A DNA stretch of 64,000 nucleotides, from contig JAHDCU010000007.1 of the NCBI GenBank assembly GCA_020629715.1, positions 62,001 to 126,000 on the forward strand. Reading direction: 5' to 3'. This DNA is from Saprospiraceae bacterium. GTDB lineage: Bacteria > Bacteroidota > Bacteroidia > Chitinophagales > Saprospiraceae. This document shows, piece by piece, positions 26,134 to 35,605 of the stretch. The notes under the pieces were generated by a model. That model saw only the letters and a list, made by a program, of their open reading frames with translations, did not search any database and had not been told where the DNA came from. The position numbers were made by a program, and so were the translations under genes. Every line of letters starts with the position of its first letter. Position 1 is the first letter of the stretch.

Positions 26134-26803
26134 CTTTCTCCTCATTTAAAAAATTAAATGCACTCAGCCATAATGCATCATGACTAGGTAAAGTTGCCTG
26201 AAACTGCATCGATTTTTGAGATACGGGATGCGTAAGTTCGATATGATATGCAAATAGATGGATACTCCGATCTTTATTGGACCTTCGAGCACCATACTTT
26301 ACATCTCCTTTGATGGCATGTCCAAGATGTGCCAACTGTGCTCTGATCTGATGAAATCTACCTGATATTAACTCTACTTCTACAATCGTGTATCGTTCTA
26401 AAACTTGTAATGATCGGTATTTCAGTTCAGCCGTCTGTCCTCTTTTAGGATTGATAAATGCCTTCTTTAGCTTGGTATCATGAAAGAGTTGATTGCTAAG
26501 TGTAGTCCAGTCCTTTGCTTCTAGCTTACCTTCTACGATTGCGATATATCGCTTGATCAGCTTTGAATTATTAAGGTGAACATTTCCCTGAGCTGATTTT
26601 GAGAATAATGTAATACCACCGACGGGCCGATCCAATCTAGTGATCAGATGCACCTTATGCTTACAGTAATTTCTGACCATCGCTGTCCATGAGGAATCCT
26701 CGGTCAGGTCATCTTGTACAGGTATCCCAAAAGGCTTATTGGCCAGTAAAAATTGATTGTTAGACTCAATGATTTGGTTGGAAATACGGAATTTTTCGTT
26801 CAT
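26123..26803 (-). CDS. RluA-family pseudouridine synthase
   Basis: 226 residues from ATG at 26803. An in-frame ATG further upstream lies inside the preceding small gene and is rejected. It isomerises uridine in rRNA or tRNA. The catalytic motif H-L-I-T-R-L-D-R-P-V-G-G (catalytic Asp in R-L-D-R) lies near 53-64, and the later G-R-F-H-Q-I-R-A-Q-L motif near 147-156 is typical of RluA/RluC. No S4 domain is present, so target choice (rluA, truC or rsuA-like) cannot be told. It lies 4 bases after the 49-residue gene and overlaps thiL. Confidence 0.92.
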   Translation of the reverse strand: MNEKFRISNQIIESNNQFLLANKPFGIPVQDDLTEDSSWTAMVRNYCKHKVHLITRLDRPVGGITLFSKSAQGNVHLNNSKLIKRYIAIVEGKLEAKDWTTLSNQLFHDTKLKKAFINPKRGQTAELKYRSLQVLERYTIVEVELISGRFHQIRAQLAHLGHAIKGDVKYGARRSNKDRSIHLFAYHIELTHPVSQKSMQFQATLPSHDALWLSAFNFLNEEKDGK

Positions 26804-26807
26804 AGAT

Positions 26808-26957
26808 TTATTCATCAAGCTCTTCATAATCAGTAAATACTTCTGGCTCTTGCTTGCCTTGCGCATTGTGCTTAGCATCATTAATCTGTTTAGAAAATGA
26901 AAACAGTCTATAGATAAAATAAACGATGCTAGCCAGTACTAGATATTTCAATAACAT
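26808..26957 (-). CDS. Small single-pass membrane protein, DUF4834-like
   Basis: 49 residues: a hydrophobic helix at about 3-19 (Y-L-V-L-A-S-I-V-Y-F-I-Y-R-L-F), a polar linker and an acidic ending F-T-D-Y-E-E-L-D-E. The helix plus a final D-Y-E-E is the pattern of DUF4834 proteins, common in Bacteroidota, from memory. ATG at 26957, TAA at 26808-26810. It stops 4 bases before the pseudouridine synthase start, so it probably leads that operon. A -7 box 5 bases upstream suggests a leaderless message. Function unknown. Confidence 0.65.
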   Translation of the reverse strand: MLLKYLVLASIVYFIYRLFSFSKQINDAKHNAQGKQEPEVFTDYEELDE

Positions 26958-26961
26958 GGTG

Positions 26962-26969
26962 CAAAGTTA
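26962..26969 (-). promoter_or_regulatory. -7 element of the small membrane protein operon
   Basis: The reverse strand reads TAACTTTG, a fit to TAnnTTTG, with its 3' end only 5 bases before the ATG at 26957. The transcript would begin at or next to the start codon. No -33 TTG was seen. Confidence 0.45.
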
Positions 26970-27053
26970 TCTATATTTCACGGTAGATCGCGCTTATTAT
27001 TACCCCAATCGTACTCACATCTCCAAAGCCCCAATCTTGCATGAGAATATTAT

Positions 27054-27061
27054 TACATTTG
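27054..27061 (+). promoter_or_regulatory. Candidate -7 element for the GT117 gene
   Basis: TACATTTG fits TAnnTTTG and leaves a leader of about 40 bases before 27108. A TTG at 27037-27039 is only 14 bases away, closer than usual, so the match is partial. Confidence 0.4.
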
Positions 27062-27107
27062 TAGCGTTTTTATTGGATTAATATTGATACGATTTAATTA
27101 ACCATAT

Positions 27108-30100
27108 ATGACCTCATTTAAAGGAATCTCTAGAATCATTTCCTGGACGGTATTTGTAATAGCAGCAGTAGTATATTTTCTCACTGCCGAACGTACAGGT
27201 AGCCTATGGGACTGTGGGGAGTTCATTCTCGGAGCACAAAAATTACAAGTAGTTCACCCTCCTGGGGCGCCTTTGTTTATGCTGATTGGTCGTTTATTTA
27301 CCTATGTAGCAGAACTTGTATCTAATGATCCTGCAGATATTGCATTTTCTATCAACCTGATGTCGGGTATTTTTACCGCTTTTGGTGCTGGTCTAGTGGC
27401 TCAGATCACCATGATATTTGGTAAAAGAATTTTGAAAACAGAAGAAGAATTATCTCAACCAGAGCTTTTTACATTAGCTGCTGCAGGTCTTGTAGGTGGT
27501 TTGACTACTGCTTTCTGTACATCCATATGGTTTAGTGCTGTAGAAGGAGAAGTATATGCACTCTCTACATTTTTTACTATTCTAACATTTTGGGCATCGA
27601 TTAAATGGTATGATTTACCAGATACTAAATCCAATGATCGTTGGCTTGTATTTGTAGCATTAAGTGCAGGGTTATCTATCGGAGTTCACCTACTGAGTAT
27701 ACTTACATTCCCTGCAGTAGCACTGTTATACTATTTTAAAAAATATGAAAAAACTACGCTACTTGGTGCTCTACTAAGTATGGTCATAGGTGCTATATCT
27801 GTGGTATTTGTCATGAAAGGAATAATTGCAGGGATTCCGGGTATTTGGAAATTCTTTGAGATCCCTATGGTCAATAATATGGGTCTTCCATTCCATACAG
27901 GTATCATACCGACAATTTTACTTTTGGGTGGTATAGCATTTGCTTTATTGAGATATGCTCATAAGAGAAATCTACATGAGCTCCAGTTATTTACCATGAT
28001 GAGTGTCATGGTGATTATGGGTTTTTCAACCATAGGAGTCATCGTTATCCGAGCGAATGCTGATACACCTATCAATATGAATGTGCCCAGTGATGCGACT
28101 AGACTTCTACCCTACCTCAATAGAGAACAATATGGAGAAAGAGCATTGCTACACGGCCCTACCTACCTAGGCGAACCAAAAGGAATTGAACGAGAGGACA
28201 GACTGGGTCAACTCAATGGACGATATGAAAAAGTGGACGAGAAGTTCAGTATGAACTTTGATAGTAAGGATAAAATACTCTTCCCTAGAATCGGGCATAG
28301 TGAAAAACGAGCACAGCATCAAGAATGGCGTAAATACTTAAATGAAGCTGGCCAAGGAAAACCCAGTTATGCATACAATATCAAATATATGCTCAGCTAT
28401 CAATTTAATTGGATGTACTGGCGATATTTTGCTTGGAACTTTATCGGTAGACAAAACGGCGATCAAGGATATTACCCATGGGATAAGCGCAGTGGTCACT
28501 GGGAGTCTGGTATATCCTTTATTGATGATGCTAGACTGTACGATAGCGAGTACAAGCCCGATTCGTTATACTCTAAGGCTACCAATCATTACTATTTTAT
28601 ACCATTTTTGATTGGATTGATCGGATTGTTTTTCCATTTCAAATCAAAGGGAAAAGACGCAACAGCTCTTCTTATATTATTCTTAATTACTGGAATCGGT
28701 ATCATTTTATACTCTAACCAACCGCCTAATGAACCACGTGAACGTGACTATGTACTGGCAGGATCTATGTTTGCATACTCTATATGGGCTGGTCTAGGTG
28801 TAATAGGTATATTCCAAATGTTCCGAAAAAATATCGCCAATGTTCCATCTATGGCAGCCTTTGGTGTAGCTGCAGTACTCGGGGTCATCGCACCGACATT
28901 GATGCTCAGCGAAAACTTTGACGATCATGATCGTAGCGAACACTATGGCTCTCGTGATTACGCAGCAAACTTCTTAGAGAGTTGCGAACCTAACTCTATC
29001 ATATTTACCTATGGCGATAACGATACATATCCGCTCTGGTATGCTCAAGAAGTAGAAAATATCAGAACAGATGTAAGAGTAGTCAACCTAAGTCTCATAG
29101 CAGTAGATTGGTATATCGAAAAAATGACTTGGAAGGTCAATGAATCTGATGGTCTTAAAATGACTATACCAAAAGAAGCATATCGTGGTATCAAACGTAA
29201 CCAAATGTGGTTTATGAATGATCCACAAGAAGCTGGTAAAGATCAGCGTATAGATGCTTTAGCGGAATTGAAATTTATCGCTGGAGACAGAGGTATCATG
29301 AGAGGTACTGATCGCAGAGGCAATCAGATAGAGCAATATACGATCAGGACTCGTAAACTGGCGATCCCCTACGATAAGTCAAAGGCATTTCAAAATGGAC
29401 TTTTGACTCCTCGTGATACGGCTAATGTCGTTGAAAAAATACCAGTGACATTTAAGGCTAGAGAACGATATATCACTAAGGCAGAACTTGGAGTACTAGA
29501 TATCATCGCAAGCAATATCAACGATAGACCAATTTACTTTGCCATCACTTCTAACCCTGAAAAGCTCATGGGATTAGATGATTATCTACAATTAGAAGGT
29601 CTAGGTCTGAGATTGATACCTGTAAAATCTAAAAGTGATCGTGATCTGTATATTTACGGTAACGGACGGGTTGATTCTGATAAGCTTTTTGACAATGTCA
29701 TGAATAAATGGAAGTGGGGTAATTTTGACAAAGAAGACCTCTATATCAATCCTAGCTACGGTGCTGAGTTACAGGCGATGAAGATGAGTATGCTGAGAGC
29801 ATCAGTAGATCTTTCGGAAAACGGCAGACACGAAAAAGCAACTGCTCTTGCTAATAAATACTTTGATGTATTCCCTAATTTCAATTTCCAGTATGACTCT
29901 ACGATATTCCCATTTATCGACGTGATGATCAGAGCCAAGGACTATGAAAATGCTAAAGAACACATCGAAATATTAGCTAATCTCACTCAAGAAAAGCTAT
30001 ACTTCTTTGAAAGCCTAGACGAGTCAGATTTCAGCAGTTTCCAAGAAGATTTCCAATACTCATTAAGATCAGCTAATGATATCTTAAGAAATGTAGATAA

Positions 30101-30191
30101 ACTGGAAGATCCCGATTTTGCCAAAAGGATGAAAGAACTATTAGGTCAATATGATATCAGACAGTATCAAAATAGCCAACCAAAAGGATAA
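27108..30191 (+). CDS. GT117 family membrane glycosyltransferase (DUF2723)
   Basis: 1027 residues. The N-terminal half is a polytopic GT-C-type core with about ten hydrophobic segments; the start T-G-S-L-W-D-C-G-E-F-I-L-G-A-Q-K-L-Q-V-V-H-P-P-G-A-P-L-F near 29-56 is the DUF2723 signature, with the acidic residues expected at the catalytic loop. Later helices lie near 500-620. From about 630 the chain is soluble and ends in TPR-like helices (about 910-1010). The GT117 class is described as protein O-glycosylation enzymes in Bacteroidota; the acceptor here is unknown. rpiB follows after 4 bases. Confidence 0.92.
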   Translation: MTSFKGISRIISWTVFVIAAVVYFLTAERTGSLWDCGEFILGAQKLQVVHPPGAPLFMLIGRLFTYVAELVSNDPADIAFSINLMSGIFTAFGAGLVAQITMIFGKRILKTEEELSQPELFTLAAAGLVGGLTTAFCTSIWFSAVEGEVYALSTFFTILTFWASIKWYDLPDTKSNDRWLVFVALSAGLSIGVHLLSILTFPAVALLYYFKKYEKTTLLGALLSMVIGAISVVFVMKGIIAGIPGIWKFFEIPMVNNMGLPFHTGIIPTILLLGGIAFALLRYAHKRNLHELQLFTMMSVMVIMGFSTIGVIVIRANADTPINMNVPSDATRLLPYLNREQYGERALLHGPTYLGEPKGIEREDRLGQLNGRYEKVDEKFSMNFDSKDKILFPRIGHSEKRAQHQEWRKYLNEAGQGKPSYAYNIKYMLSYQFNWMYWRYFAWNFIGRQNGDQGYYPWDKRSGHWESGISFIDDARLYDSEYKPDSLYSKATNHYYFIPFLIGLIGLFFHFKSKGKDATALLILFLITGIGIILYSNQPPNEPRERDYVLAGSMFAYSIWAGLGVIGIFQMFRKNIANVPSMAAFGVAAVLGVIAPTLMLSENFDDHDRSEHYGSRDYAANFLESCEPNSIIFTYGDNDTYPLWYAQEVENIRTDVRVVNLSLIAVDWYIEKMTWKVNESDGLKMTIPKEAYRGIKRNQMWFMNDPQEAGKDQRIDALAELKFIAGDRGIMRGTDRRGNQIEQYTIRTRKLAIPYDKSKAFQNGLLTPRDTANVVEKIPVTFKARERYITKAELGVLDIIASNINDRPIYFAITSNPEKLMGLDDYLQLEGLGLRLIPVKSKSDRDLYIYGNGRVDSDKLFDNVMNKWKWGNFDKEDLYINPSYGAELQAMKMSMLRASVDLSENGRHEKATALANKYFDVFPNFNFQYDSTIFPFIDVMIRAKDYENAKEHIEILANLTQEKLYFFESLDESDFSSFQEDFQYSLRSANDILRNVDKLEDPDFAKRMKELLGQYDIRQYQNSQPKG

Positions 30192-30195
30192 AATA

Positions 30196-30624
30196 ATGAA
30201 AGTAGCGCTGGGATGCGACCATGCTGGTTTTGATTATAAGGAAACCGTCATCAGATTGATTAAAAAACTCGGTCATGAAGTGATCGATAAAGGAACTTAC
30301 TCCTTAGATAGTGTAGATTATCCTGATTTTGTACATCCTGTAGCTCAACTTATTGATAGTGGTGCTGCGGATCGTGGTATATTGATATGTGGTAGTGGTA
30401 ATGGTGTAGCCATGACTGCTAATAAGCATGAAAAAGTAAGAGCTGCATTATGTTGGAAAAATGAAATTGCAAGTCTTGCAAGACGGCATAATAATGCTAA
30501 TATCATCTGTATACCAGCAAGATTTGTATCAGCAAAGTTGGCCAGATCCATGATTAAACTATTCATGGAAACTCCTTTTGAAGGAGGCAGACATGAGCGT
30601 AGAGTCTCTAAAATTTCTTGCTAA
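30196..30624 (+). CDS. rpiB: Ribose-5-phosphate isomerase B
   Basis: 142 residues from ATG at 30196; the frame is open a little further upstream inside the previous gene, but homologues begin with M-K-V-A-L-G-C-D-H-A-G-F. It interconverts ribose 5-phosphate and ribulose 5-phosphate. Motifs: G-C-D-H-A-G-F near 6-12, the loop I-L-I-C-G-S-G-N-G-V-A-M-T-A-N-K near 61-76 with the catalytic Cys, and R-H-N-N-A-N-I-I-C-I-P-A-R near 97-109. It sits between GT117 (4 bases) and the M28 peptidase (13 bases), probably in one operon. Confidence 0.95.
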   Translation: MKVALGCDHAGFDYKETVIRLIKKLGHEVIDKGTYSLDSVDYPDFVHPVAQLIDSGAADRGILICGSGNGVAMTANKHEKVRAALCWKNEIASLARRHNNANIICIPARFVSAKLARSMIKLFMETPFEGGRHERRVSKISC

Positions 30625-30637
30625 AAAACTAAATTAA

Positions 30638-32266
30638 ATGAATAATCGTATAATAAAGATCTATACGTTCATCCTAGCTATTTCTGCTACGATTTCGATT
30701 AATGCACAATATATCAGCTCCATTACAGTGCCTGACACCACCGTCTCCATATCACAAGATACCTCAGATATAGCTGTAAAAATTGCTAGTACCATTACAG
30801 CAGCAGATATAAAATCACATCTTGACGTCCTCGCTTCTGATGAATATGAAGGTCGTGAAACTGGAAAAGAAGGCAATCGTAAAGCCGCTCAATATATAGC
30901 TAATCAATATGATCAACTTGGTTTGCCTGATATTGGTGATGATGGTAAATTTCAAAAAGTAGCTTTTACCTGGTCAAAATGGGATGAAAAATCGATCTAT
31001 GTTAATGATAACAGATATAAGTTTCTGTGGGACTTTCTTGCATTTCCAGCAAGAAACAATGGCCTAGATTCACTTAATACTGAGGAGGTCTATTTTATAG
31101 GATACGGTATTGATGATCCTGAGTATAGTGACTACAAAAACAAAGATTATCAAGGAAAAGTAGTCCTATTCTTTGATGGAGAACCTAGAAATAAAGATGG
31201 TAAATATCACATAACAGGCAGTGAATCACCATCAAAATGGAGCAAGGATATCAACCACAAATTAAAAACAGCATATAATAAGGGTGTAGCGCTAGCATTG
31301 ATCATCACCCCTGATATCAAAGACATGCTAGGTCGCAATAGACGACTCCTTCTCAGTCCACAAATGGAACTCGGCGATTTATCTGATAGAACCGTAGATC
31401 TTGCCAACCATGCGTATATATCTACTGACATTGCCAAAGACATCTGGGGTAAAAAAGAGAAAAAAGTACTCAAAGCCAGAAATAAAGCCAACAAAAAAGG
31501 AAAAGCAAAACAAGTAAAACTAAGTACTAAGCTTGATGTAAAACTCCAAAAAGGAATAAAGACATTATTCGGCGAAAATGTACTAGGCTATATCGAGGGT
31601 ACAGATCTAAAAGATGAAGTCGTAGTAGTATCCGCGCATTTTGATCATCTAGGTAAGCGAGGTGACGACATCTATAACGGTGCGGATGATAATGGATCTG
31701 GTACATCAGCAATTTTAGATATGGCAGAAGCCTTTACCATTGCCAAAAACATGGATGCAGGACCAAGAAGATCAGTGCTTTTTCTAAATGTAACCGGTGA
31801 AGAAAAGGGACTATTAGGATCTGCATACTATGCTGATAATCCCATTTTTCCATTAAAAAATACCGTAGTGGATGTCAATGTAGATATGATCGGTCGAGTG
31901 GATGAAAAATATACTAACAATCCAAACTACATCTATGTCATCGGATCGGATCGATTAAGTACAGAACTTCATAAAATCAACGAAAACATGAATCAAAAGT
32001 ATAGCCAACTTATGCTTGACTATACCTATAACTCAGAGCAAGACCCTAATCGATACTACTACCGATCTGACCATTATAATTTTGCAGAAAAAGGTATTCC
32101 TGCTATATTTTATTTTAGTGGGGTACATAGAGACTATCATATGACTACAGATACTCCAGAAAAAATCATGTTTGATAAAATGGAAAAAGTAGCTAGACTT
32201 ATTTTTCATACAACATGGCAACTAGCCAATCAAGATAAACGCATCGAAGTAGATGTGAAGAAATAA
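30638..32266 (+). CDS. M28 family metallopeptidase, secreted
   Basis: 542 residues. Signal peptide about 1-23 (S-I-N-A-Q). The helical opening is followed by a PA-like insertion (about 130-300) and the M28 aminopeptidase domain. Zinc ligands expected from the family are visible: H-F-D-H near 333, D in G-A-D-D-N-G-S-G near 350, the catalytic Glu pair in T-G-E-E-K-G near 386, Asp in V-D-M-I-G-R near 414, and His in R-S-D-H-Y-N-F near 476. It is periplasmic or lipid-free exported, and cleaves amino-terminal residues from peptides. It ends the operon before a bidirectional terminator. Confidence 0.93.
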   Translation: MNNRIIKIYTFILAISATISINAQYISSITVPDTTVSISQDTSDIAVKIASTITAADIKSHLDVLASDEYEGRETGKEGNRKAAQYIANQYDQLGLPDIGDDGKFQKVAFTWSKWDEKSIYVNDNRYKFLWDFLAFPARNNGLDSLNTEEVYFIGYGIDDPEYSDYKNKDYQGKVVLFFDGEPRNKDGKYHITGSESPSKWSKDINHKLKTAYNKGVALALIITPDIKDMLGRNRRLLLSPQMELGDLSDRTVDLANHAYISTDIAKDIWGKKEKKVLKARNKANKKGKAKQVKLSTKLDVKLQKGIKTLFGENVLGYIEGTDLKDEVVVVSAHFDHLGKRGDDIYNGADDNGSGTSAILDMAEAFTIAKNMDAGPRRSVLFLNVTGEEKGLLGSAYYADNPIFPLKNTVVDVNVDMIGRVDEKYTNNPNYIYVIGSDRLSTELHKINENMNQKYSQLMLDYTYNSEQDPNRYYYRSDHYNFAEKGIPAIFYFSGVHRDYHMTTDTPEKIMFDKMEKVARLIFHTTWQLANQDKRIEVDVKK

Positions 32267-32289
32267 GGTAAGCAGCTATCGTAAAATAC

Positions 32290-32328
32290 AAAAGGCATAC
32301 TTTACTAATTAAAGTATGCCTTTTGTTT
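32290..32328. terminator. Bidirectional intrinsic terminator
   Basis: A perfect 14-bp stem, 32290-32303 with 32311-32324, seven-base loop, T-rich on the forward side and A-rich opposite. It separates the M28 peptidase from the convergent response regulator gene. Confidence 0.88.
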
Positions 32329-32362
32329 TATAGGGAGTCTATATTACGTCATGAACTATTCT

Positions 32363-33079
32363 CTAGCTCACCAGCGTATTTCTGTCGATCAATCTGAAAC
32401 CGTTACCATGTATATTCACGATCTCAAGCTGATCATCCTTAGCTAAATATTTTCTTAGCTTGGTAACGAAAACATCCATACTACGTGCCGTAAAATAATT
32501 GTCTTCATTCCAGATCTTGGTTAATGCAACTGATCTAGGTAAAACATCATTTTTGTACATACAGAATAGCCTTAGCAAATGTGCCTCTTTAGGAGATAAT
32601 TTATCTTCAGACTTAGTCTTTCCATTGGTATAGGTAAGTATTCTGAGTGGATAGTTGAAATGATATTTTCCTATATCAAATTCTTTAATGTCTTCTTTTG
32701 GATCTGGAGCCTTAGCACTACGTTTTAATATTGCTTGGACACGATATAGTAATTCTTCGCTATTGAAAGGCTTAGTAATATAATCATCAGCACCTACCTT
32801 AAATCCCTCAAGTACATCTTCTTTAAGCGTTTTAGCTGTTAGAAATATGATAGGTGTTTCTTTATCCTGTTCTCTCACCTCTTTACCTAATGTAAAGCCA
32901 TCCTTTTTAGGCATCATCACATCAAATATGCAAAGATCATAGTCATCTTTATCAAAAGCCTGTTTTCCAGCTTCACCGTCAGTAGCTAGAGTCACTTCAA
33001 ATTCGTGCATCTCTAGATAGGACTTTAGTACATCACCAAAGTTTTGATCGTCCTCTACTAGTAATATTTTGTTTGACAT
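32363..33079 (-). CDS. OmpR/PhoB-family response regulator
   Basis: 238 residues. Receiver domain (about 4-118) with E9-D10-D11, the phosphorylation site Asp53 in C-I-F-D-V-M-M-P-K-K-D-G-F, Thr and Lys near 81 and 103 (F-L-T-A-K, T-K-P-F). The C-terminal winged helix (about 135-230) has L-S-P-K-E-A-H-L-L-R-L and R-S-M-D-V-F-V-T-K-L-R-K-Y-L. It is the partner of the kinase upstream (28-base gap). Confidence 0.95.
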   Translation of the reverse strand: MSNKILLVEDDQNFGDVLKSYLEMHEFEVTLATDGEAGKQAFDKDDYDLCIFDVMMPKKDGFTLGKEVREQDKETPIIFLTAKTLKEDVLEGFKVGADDYITKPFNSEELLYRVQAILKRSAKAPDPKEDIKEFDIGKYHFNYPLRILTYTNGKTKSEDKLSPKEAHLLRLFCMYKNDVLPRSVALTKIWNEDNYFTARSMDVFVTKLRKYLAKDDQLEIVNIHGNGFRLIDRNTLVS

Positions 33080-33107
33080 TCGTTAAGTCTTTTTTTGAAG
33101 GTTGTTC

Positions 33108-34562
33108 TTATAATTGGGATGTAACTTTAGTCATTAAGTCACTTTTATCAACGGGAAAATTAATAATAAAGTTGCTTCCCTTTCCGAGTTCGCTTTGTAC
33201 TTTAATGGTGGCTTTATGGGCATCAACTATAGCTTTAACATAACTCAGCCCGAGTCCAAACCCTTTCACATCGTGAAGATTACCTGTATGAACCCTATAA
33301 AACTTATCAAAAATATGCTTTATAGATTCACTTGAAATACCAATACCGTTATCCTTAACACTTACCTCTAGTCCCTTTCTCACATTTCTTGTGGATACGA
33401 CAATCTTTGGAGGGTTTTTAGAGTATTTCATAGCATTATCCAGAAGATTATGAATGATGCTTGTTAGATGGGTTTCATCACCAATAATCTCAGGAGATTC
33501 AGCACTTAAATCTAAGCTGATGCTTCCATCCTTTTGCTCCACTTTAAGATTGGCATTTCCAGAAGCCTTAGTGATAATATCGTGCATATCTATAGTCGCA
33601 AGCTTGAGATCAAAATCTTGCTTATCGATCGTTGCCATTTGCAATACCTTCTCCACTTGCTTTAGCATTCTTTGATTTTCTTGCTTTATGATACCCGTGA
33701 ATCTTCTGATTTTGGATTCATCATTGATAATCATCGGGCTGGTAATAGAGTCTGATGCTAAAGAGATAGTTGCTATCGGAGTCTTAAACTCATGGGTCAT
33801 ATTATTGATAAAATCCGTCTTCATTTCAGAAACTTTCTTTTGTCTCAAAATGACCATGATCGTATATGAAAAGCAAAATAAAATAAGCCCCGTAAATATC
33901 AAGGAGGTAAGCAGGGAAGTACTTACTTGTGACCAAAGGAAACTATTCTTTTTTGGGAAAAAAATCTTTAAAAATCCTGGATTGGCAATCTCTGTTCGGA
34001 ATAGATCAATCTGATATTCCGATCTAGATAAGCTATTATTAATGCCACTTTCGCTGCTCTTTTCATCTTCATTGACCAACGGTACATACTCGCCATCCAC
34101 AATAAAAAACCCTTTATCACCATTTGAGTATACTCCGTAATTATAATCAAGATCAATAGACTGATCTTGCAGCTCTCTAAGCATCAGACGATCCAACGTT
34201 CTGTTACTGATATTATCAAAATCATCTTGTGGTTTTAGATAAGCATATGTATCATCAAATAGCGATCGGTCAAGAGAGCTGAAGGAGCCCATATTACCTA
34301 AATATTGCTTAGCGCCAATTGTACTTTTGGTACCAAAGGGTGATTTTGTAATTTTATCCAGATCACTCTTTACATCTTTTTTGAGAGAAGCTTCCTTTTC
34401 AATTTGTTCTTTTACTCTATTTAGGGTCATGGTGACTTTAGAGTCAAAATTTTCTTCATTGAGATCAACCTGCCATTTTATCCAGTAGTACTGAATAAGG
34501 GTGATACCAACCAAGGCACCAGTCATTAAAATTATTATCGCCCAGATGGACCTCTTGTTCAT
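33108..34562 (-). CDS. Sensor histidine kinase, EnvZ/PhoR-like
   Basis: 484 residues. Membrane segments at about 6-26 and 214-238 flank an extracytoplasmic sensor of about 185 residues with no recognised fold. His257 lies in N-N-M-T-H-E-F-K-T-P, the N-box in I-I-H-N-L-L-D-N-A-M-K-Y-S, and D-N-G-I-G-I-S, G-F-G-L-G-L-S follow. It is transcribed with the response regulator. Divergent to the PDZ protein at 34709, so the two may share a regulated promoter region (34563-34708). Confidence 0.95.
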   Translation of the reverse strand: MNKRSIWAIIILMTGALVGITLIQYYWIKWQVDLNEENFDSKVTMTLNRVKEQIEKEASLKKDVKSDLDKITKSPFGTKSTIGAKQYLGNMGSFSSLDRSLFDDTYAYLKPQDDFDNISNRTLDRLMLRELQDQSIDLDYNYGVYSNGDKGFFIVDGEYVPLVNEDEKSSESGINNSLSRSEYQIDLFRTEIANPGFLKIFFPKKNSFLWSQVSTSLLTSLIFTGLILFCFSYTIMVILRQKKVSEMKTDFINNMTHEFKTPIATISLASDSITSPMIINDESKIRRFTGIIKQENQRMLKQVEKVLQMATIDKQDFDLKLATIDMHDIITKASGNANLKVEQKDGSISLDLSAESPEIIGDETHLTSIIHNLLDNAMKYSKNPPKIVVSTRNVRKGLEVSVKDNGIGISSESIKHIFDKFYRVHTGNLHDVKGFGLGLSYVKAIVDAHKATIKVQSELGKGSNFIINFPVDKSDLMTKVTSQL

Positions 34563-34708
34563 AGCTTCGCTTATACCTTTCCTAACACTCCAACAAATGC
34601 TAATCTATTCAAATACTAGCTATTTTAACTAGGTTTTAACCCTTAAAAAATTACTCTTCAGCACATTCATCAGTAAATTCAAGTCTATTTTAATACAAAT
34701 GCATAATT

Positions 34709-35446
34709 ATGAATACCCATACTTTACTATTTACATCCATTTTTTGGCTTAGTGCCATTTTATTTTCTACCTCTAGTATTACTGCACAGACAGAAGAATC
34801 TGTCACTATAGAAGAAGAAATAACAGATGATGGAAAGAAAAAAATTACGAAAAAAGTAATTCGAAAAATGGATGGTGATGTGAAAGAACATACTATCAAG
34901 AGCACGTTCGAAAAAGAATATCAAGTAGTCATCGTAGATGATAACGGAGAACGCAAAGAACTAAAATGGGACGGTACTGGTGAGATGCCTGCAGAAATGA
35001 AAGCCTTATTGGATGAACATGACATCAATATTGAAAGCAACGAATCATTAACAAAAGAAATAGAAGTAGAAGTCGATGCTATGGATGATGAGAATATCGA
35101 TATCAAAGTGATCGGCGATGTAGACGAAGAAAACATGAAAGTCATCGTAAAAGAAATCAATGGAGAAAAAGTAGTCACCGTTACGGTAGATGATGAAAGT
35201 GATAAAAAACCACGTCTTGGAGTCATGATCGAAGATGTTAGCGATGGTATACGTATCACAGAAATTATCAAAGACTCTAAAGCCGATAAAGCTGGTCTAG
35301 AAGCAGGAGATATCATCACCTCGATCAATGGTATCAATGTAAACAATAGTGATATGCTCATCAATATTGTTCAAAACATTATAGATGATGCTCGTATCAG
35401 CTATGATCGTGATGGAAAGGAGATGAGTACTATGATTCAGTTTTAA
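34709..35446 (+). CDS. Exported PDZ domain protein
   Basis: 245 residues. Signal peptide about 1-26 (S-S-I-T-A-Q). An acidic, strand-rich region (30-160) has repeated D-x-E-N and V-K-x-I-x-G patterns and no known domain. The PDZ domain (about 167-245) has the opening P-R-L-G-V-M-I-E-D-V and the core G-L-E-A-G-D-I-I-T-S-I-N-G. No protease domain is present, so it is a binding or scaffolding protein in the periplasm. It is divergent from a two-component pair and may be its target; this is inference from position. Confidence 0.85.
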   Translation: MNTHTLLFTSIFWLSAILFSTSSITAQTEESVTIEEEITDDGKKKITKKVIRKMDGDVKEHTIKSTFEKEYQVVIVDDNGERKELKWDGTGEMPAEMKALLDEHDINIESNESLTKEIEVEVDAMDDENIDIKVIGDVDEENMKVIVKEINGEKVVTVTVDDESDKKPRLGVMIEDVSDGIRITEIIKDSKADKAGLEAGDIITSINGINVNNSDMLINIVQNIIDDARISYDRDGKEMSTMIQF

Positions 35447-35546
35447 ACCGCATTATGCATTGAAATATGTACATAACGGACGAATGATTTTCAATGGTTT
35501 CGTCTATCCATAAAGCGGATTAAACAAAAAATAATTAACTAAAAAG

Positions 35547-35584
35547 AAGAGGGTCAAGCAAGTAGTATGCTTGACCCTCTTTTG
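35547..35584. terminator. Bidirectional intrinsic terminator
   Basis: A perfect 14-bp stem, 35547-35560 with 35568-35581, seven-base loop, T-rich on the forward side and A-rich on the other. It lies between the PDZ protein and the sprA 3' end and should stop both. Confidence 0.88.
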
Positions 35585-35605
35585 CTATTTATGTCTTATA
35601 TTTTC

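Noticed and set aside
26804-26881. N-terminal extension of the pseudouridine synthase
   Set aside because: The codons belong to another frame that encodes the 49-residue membrane protein; the ATG at 26803 fits homologues.
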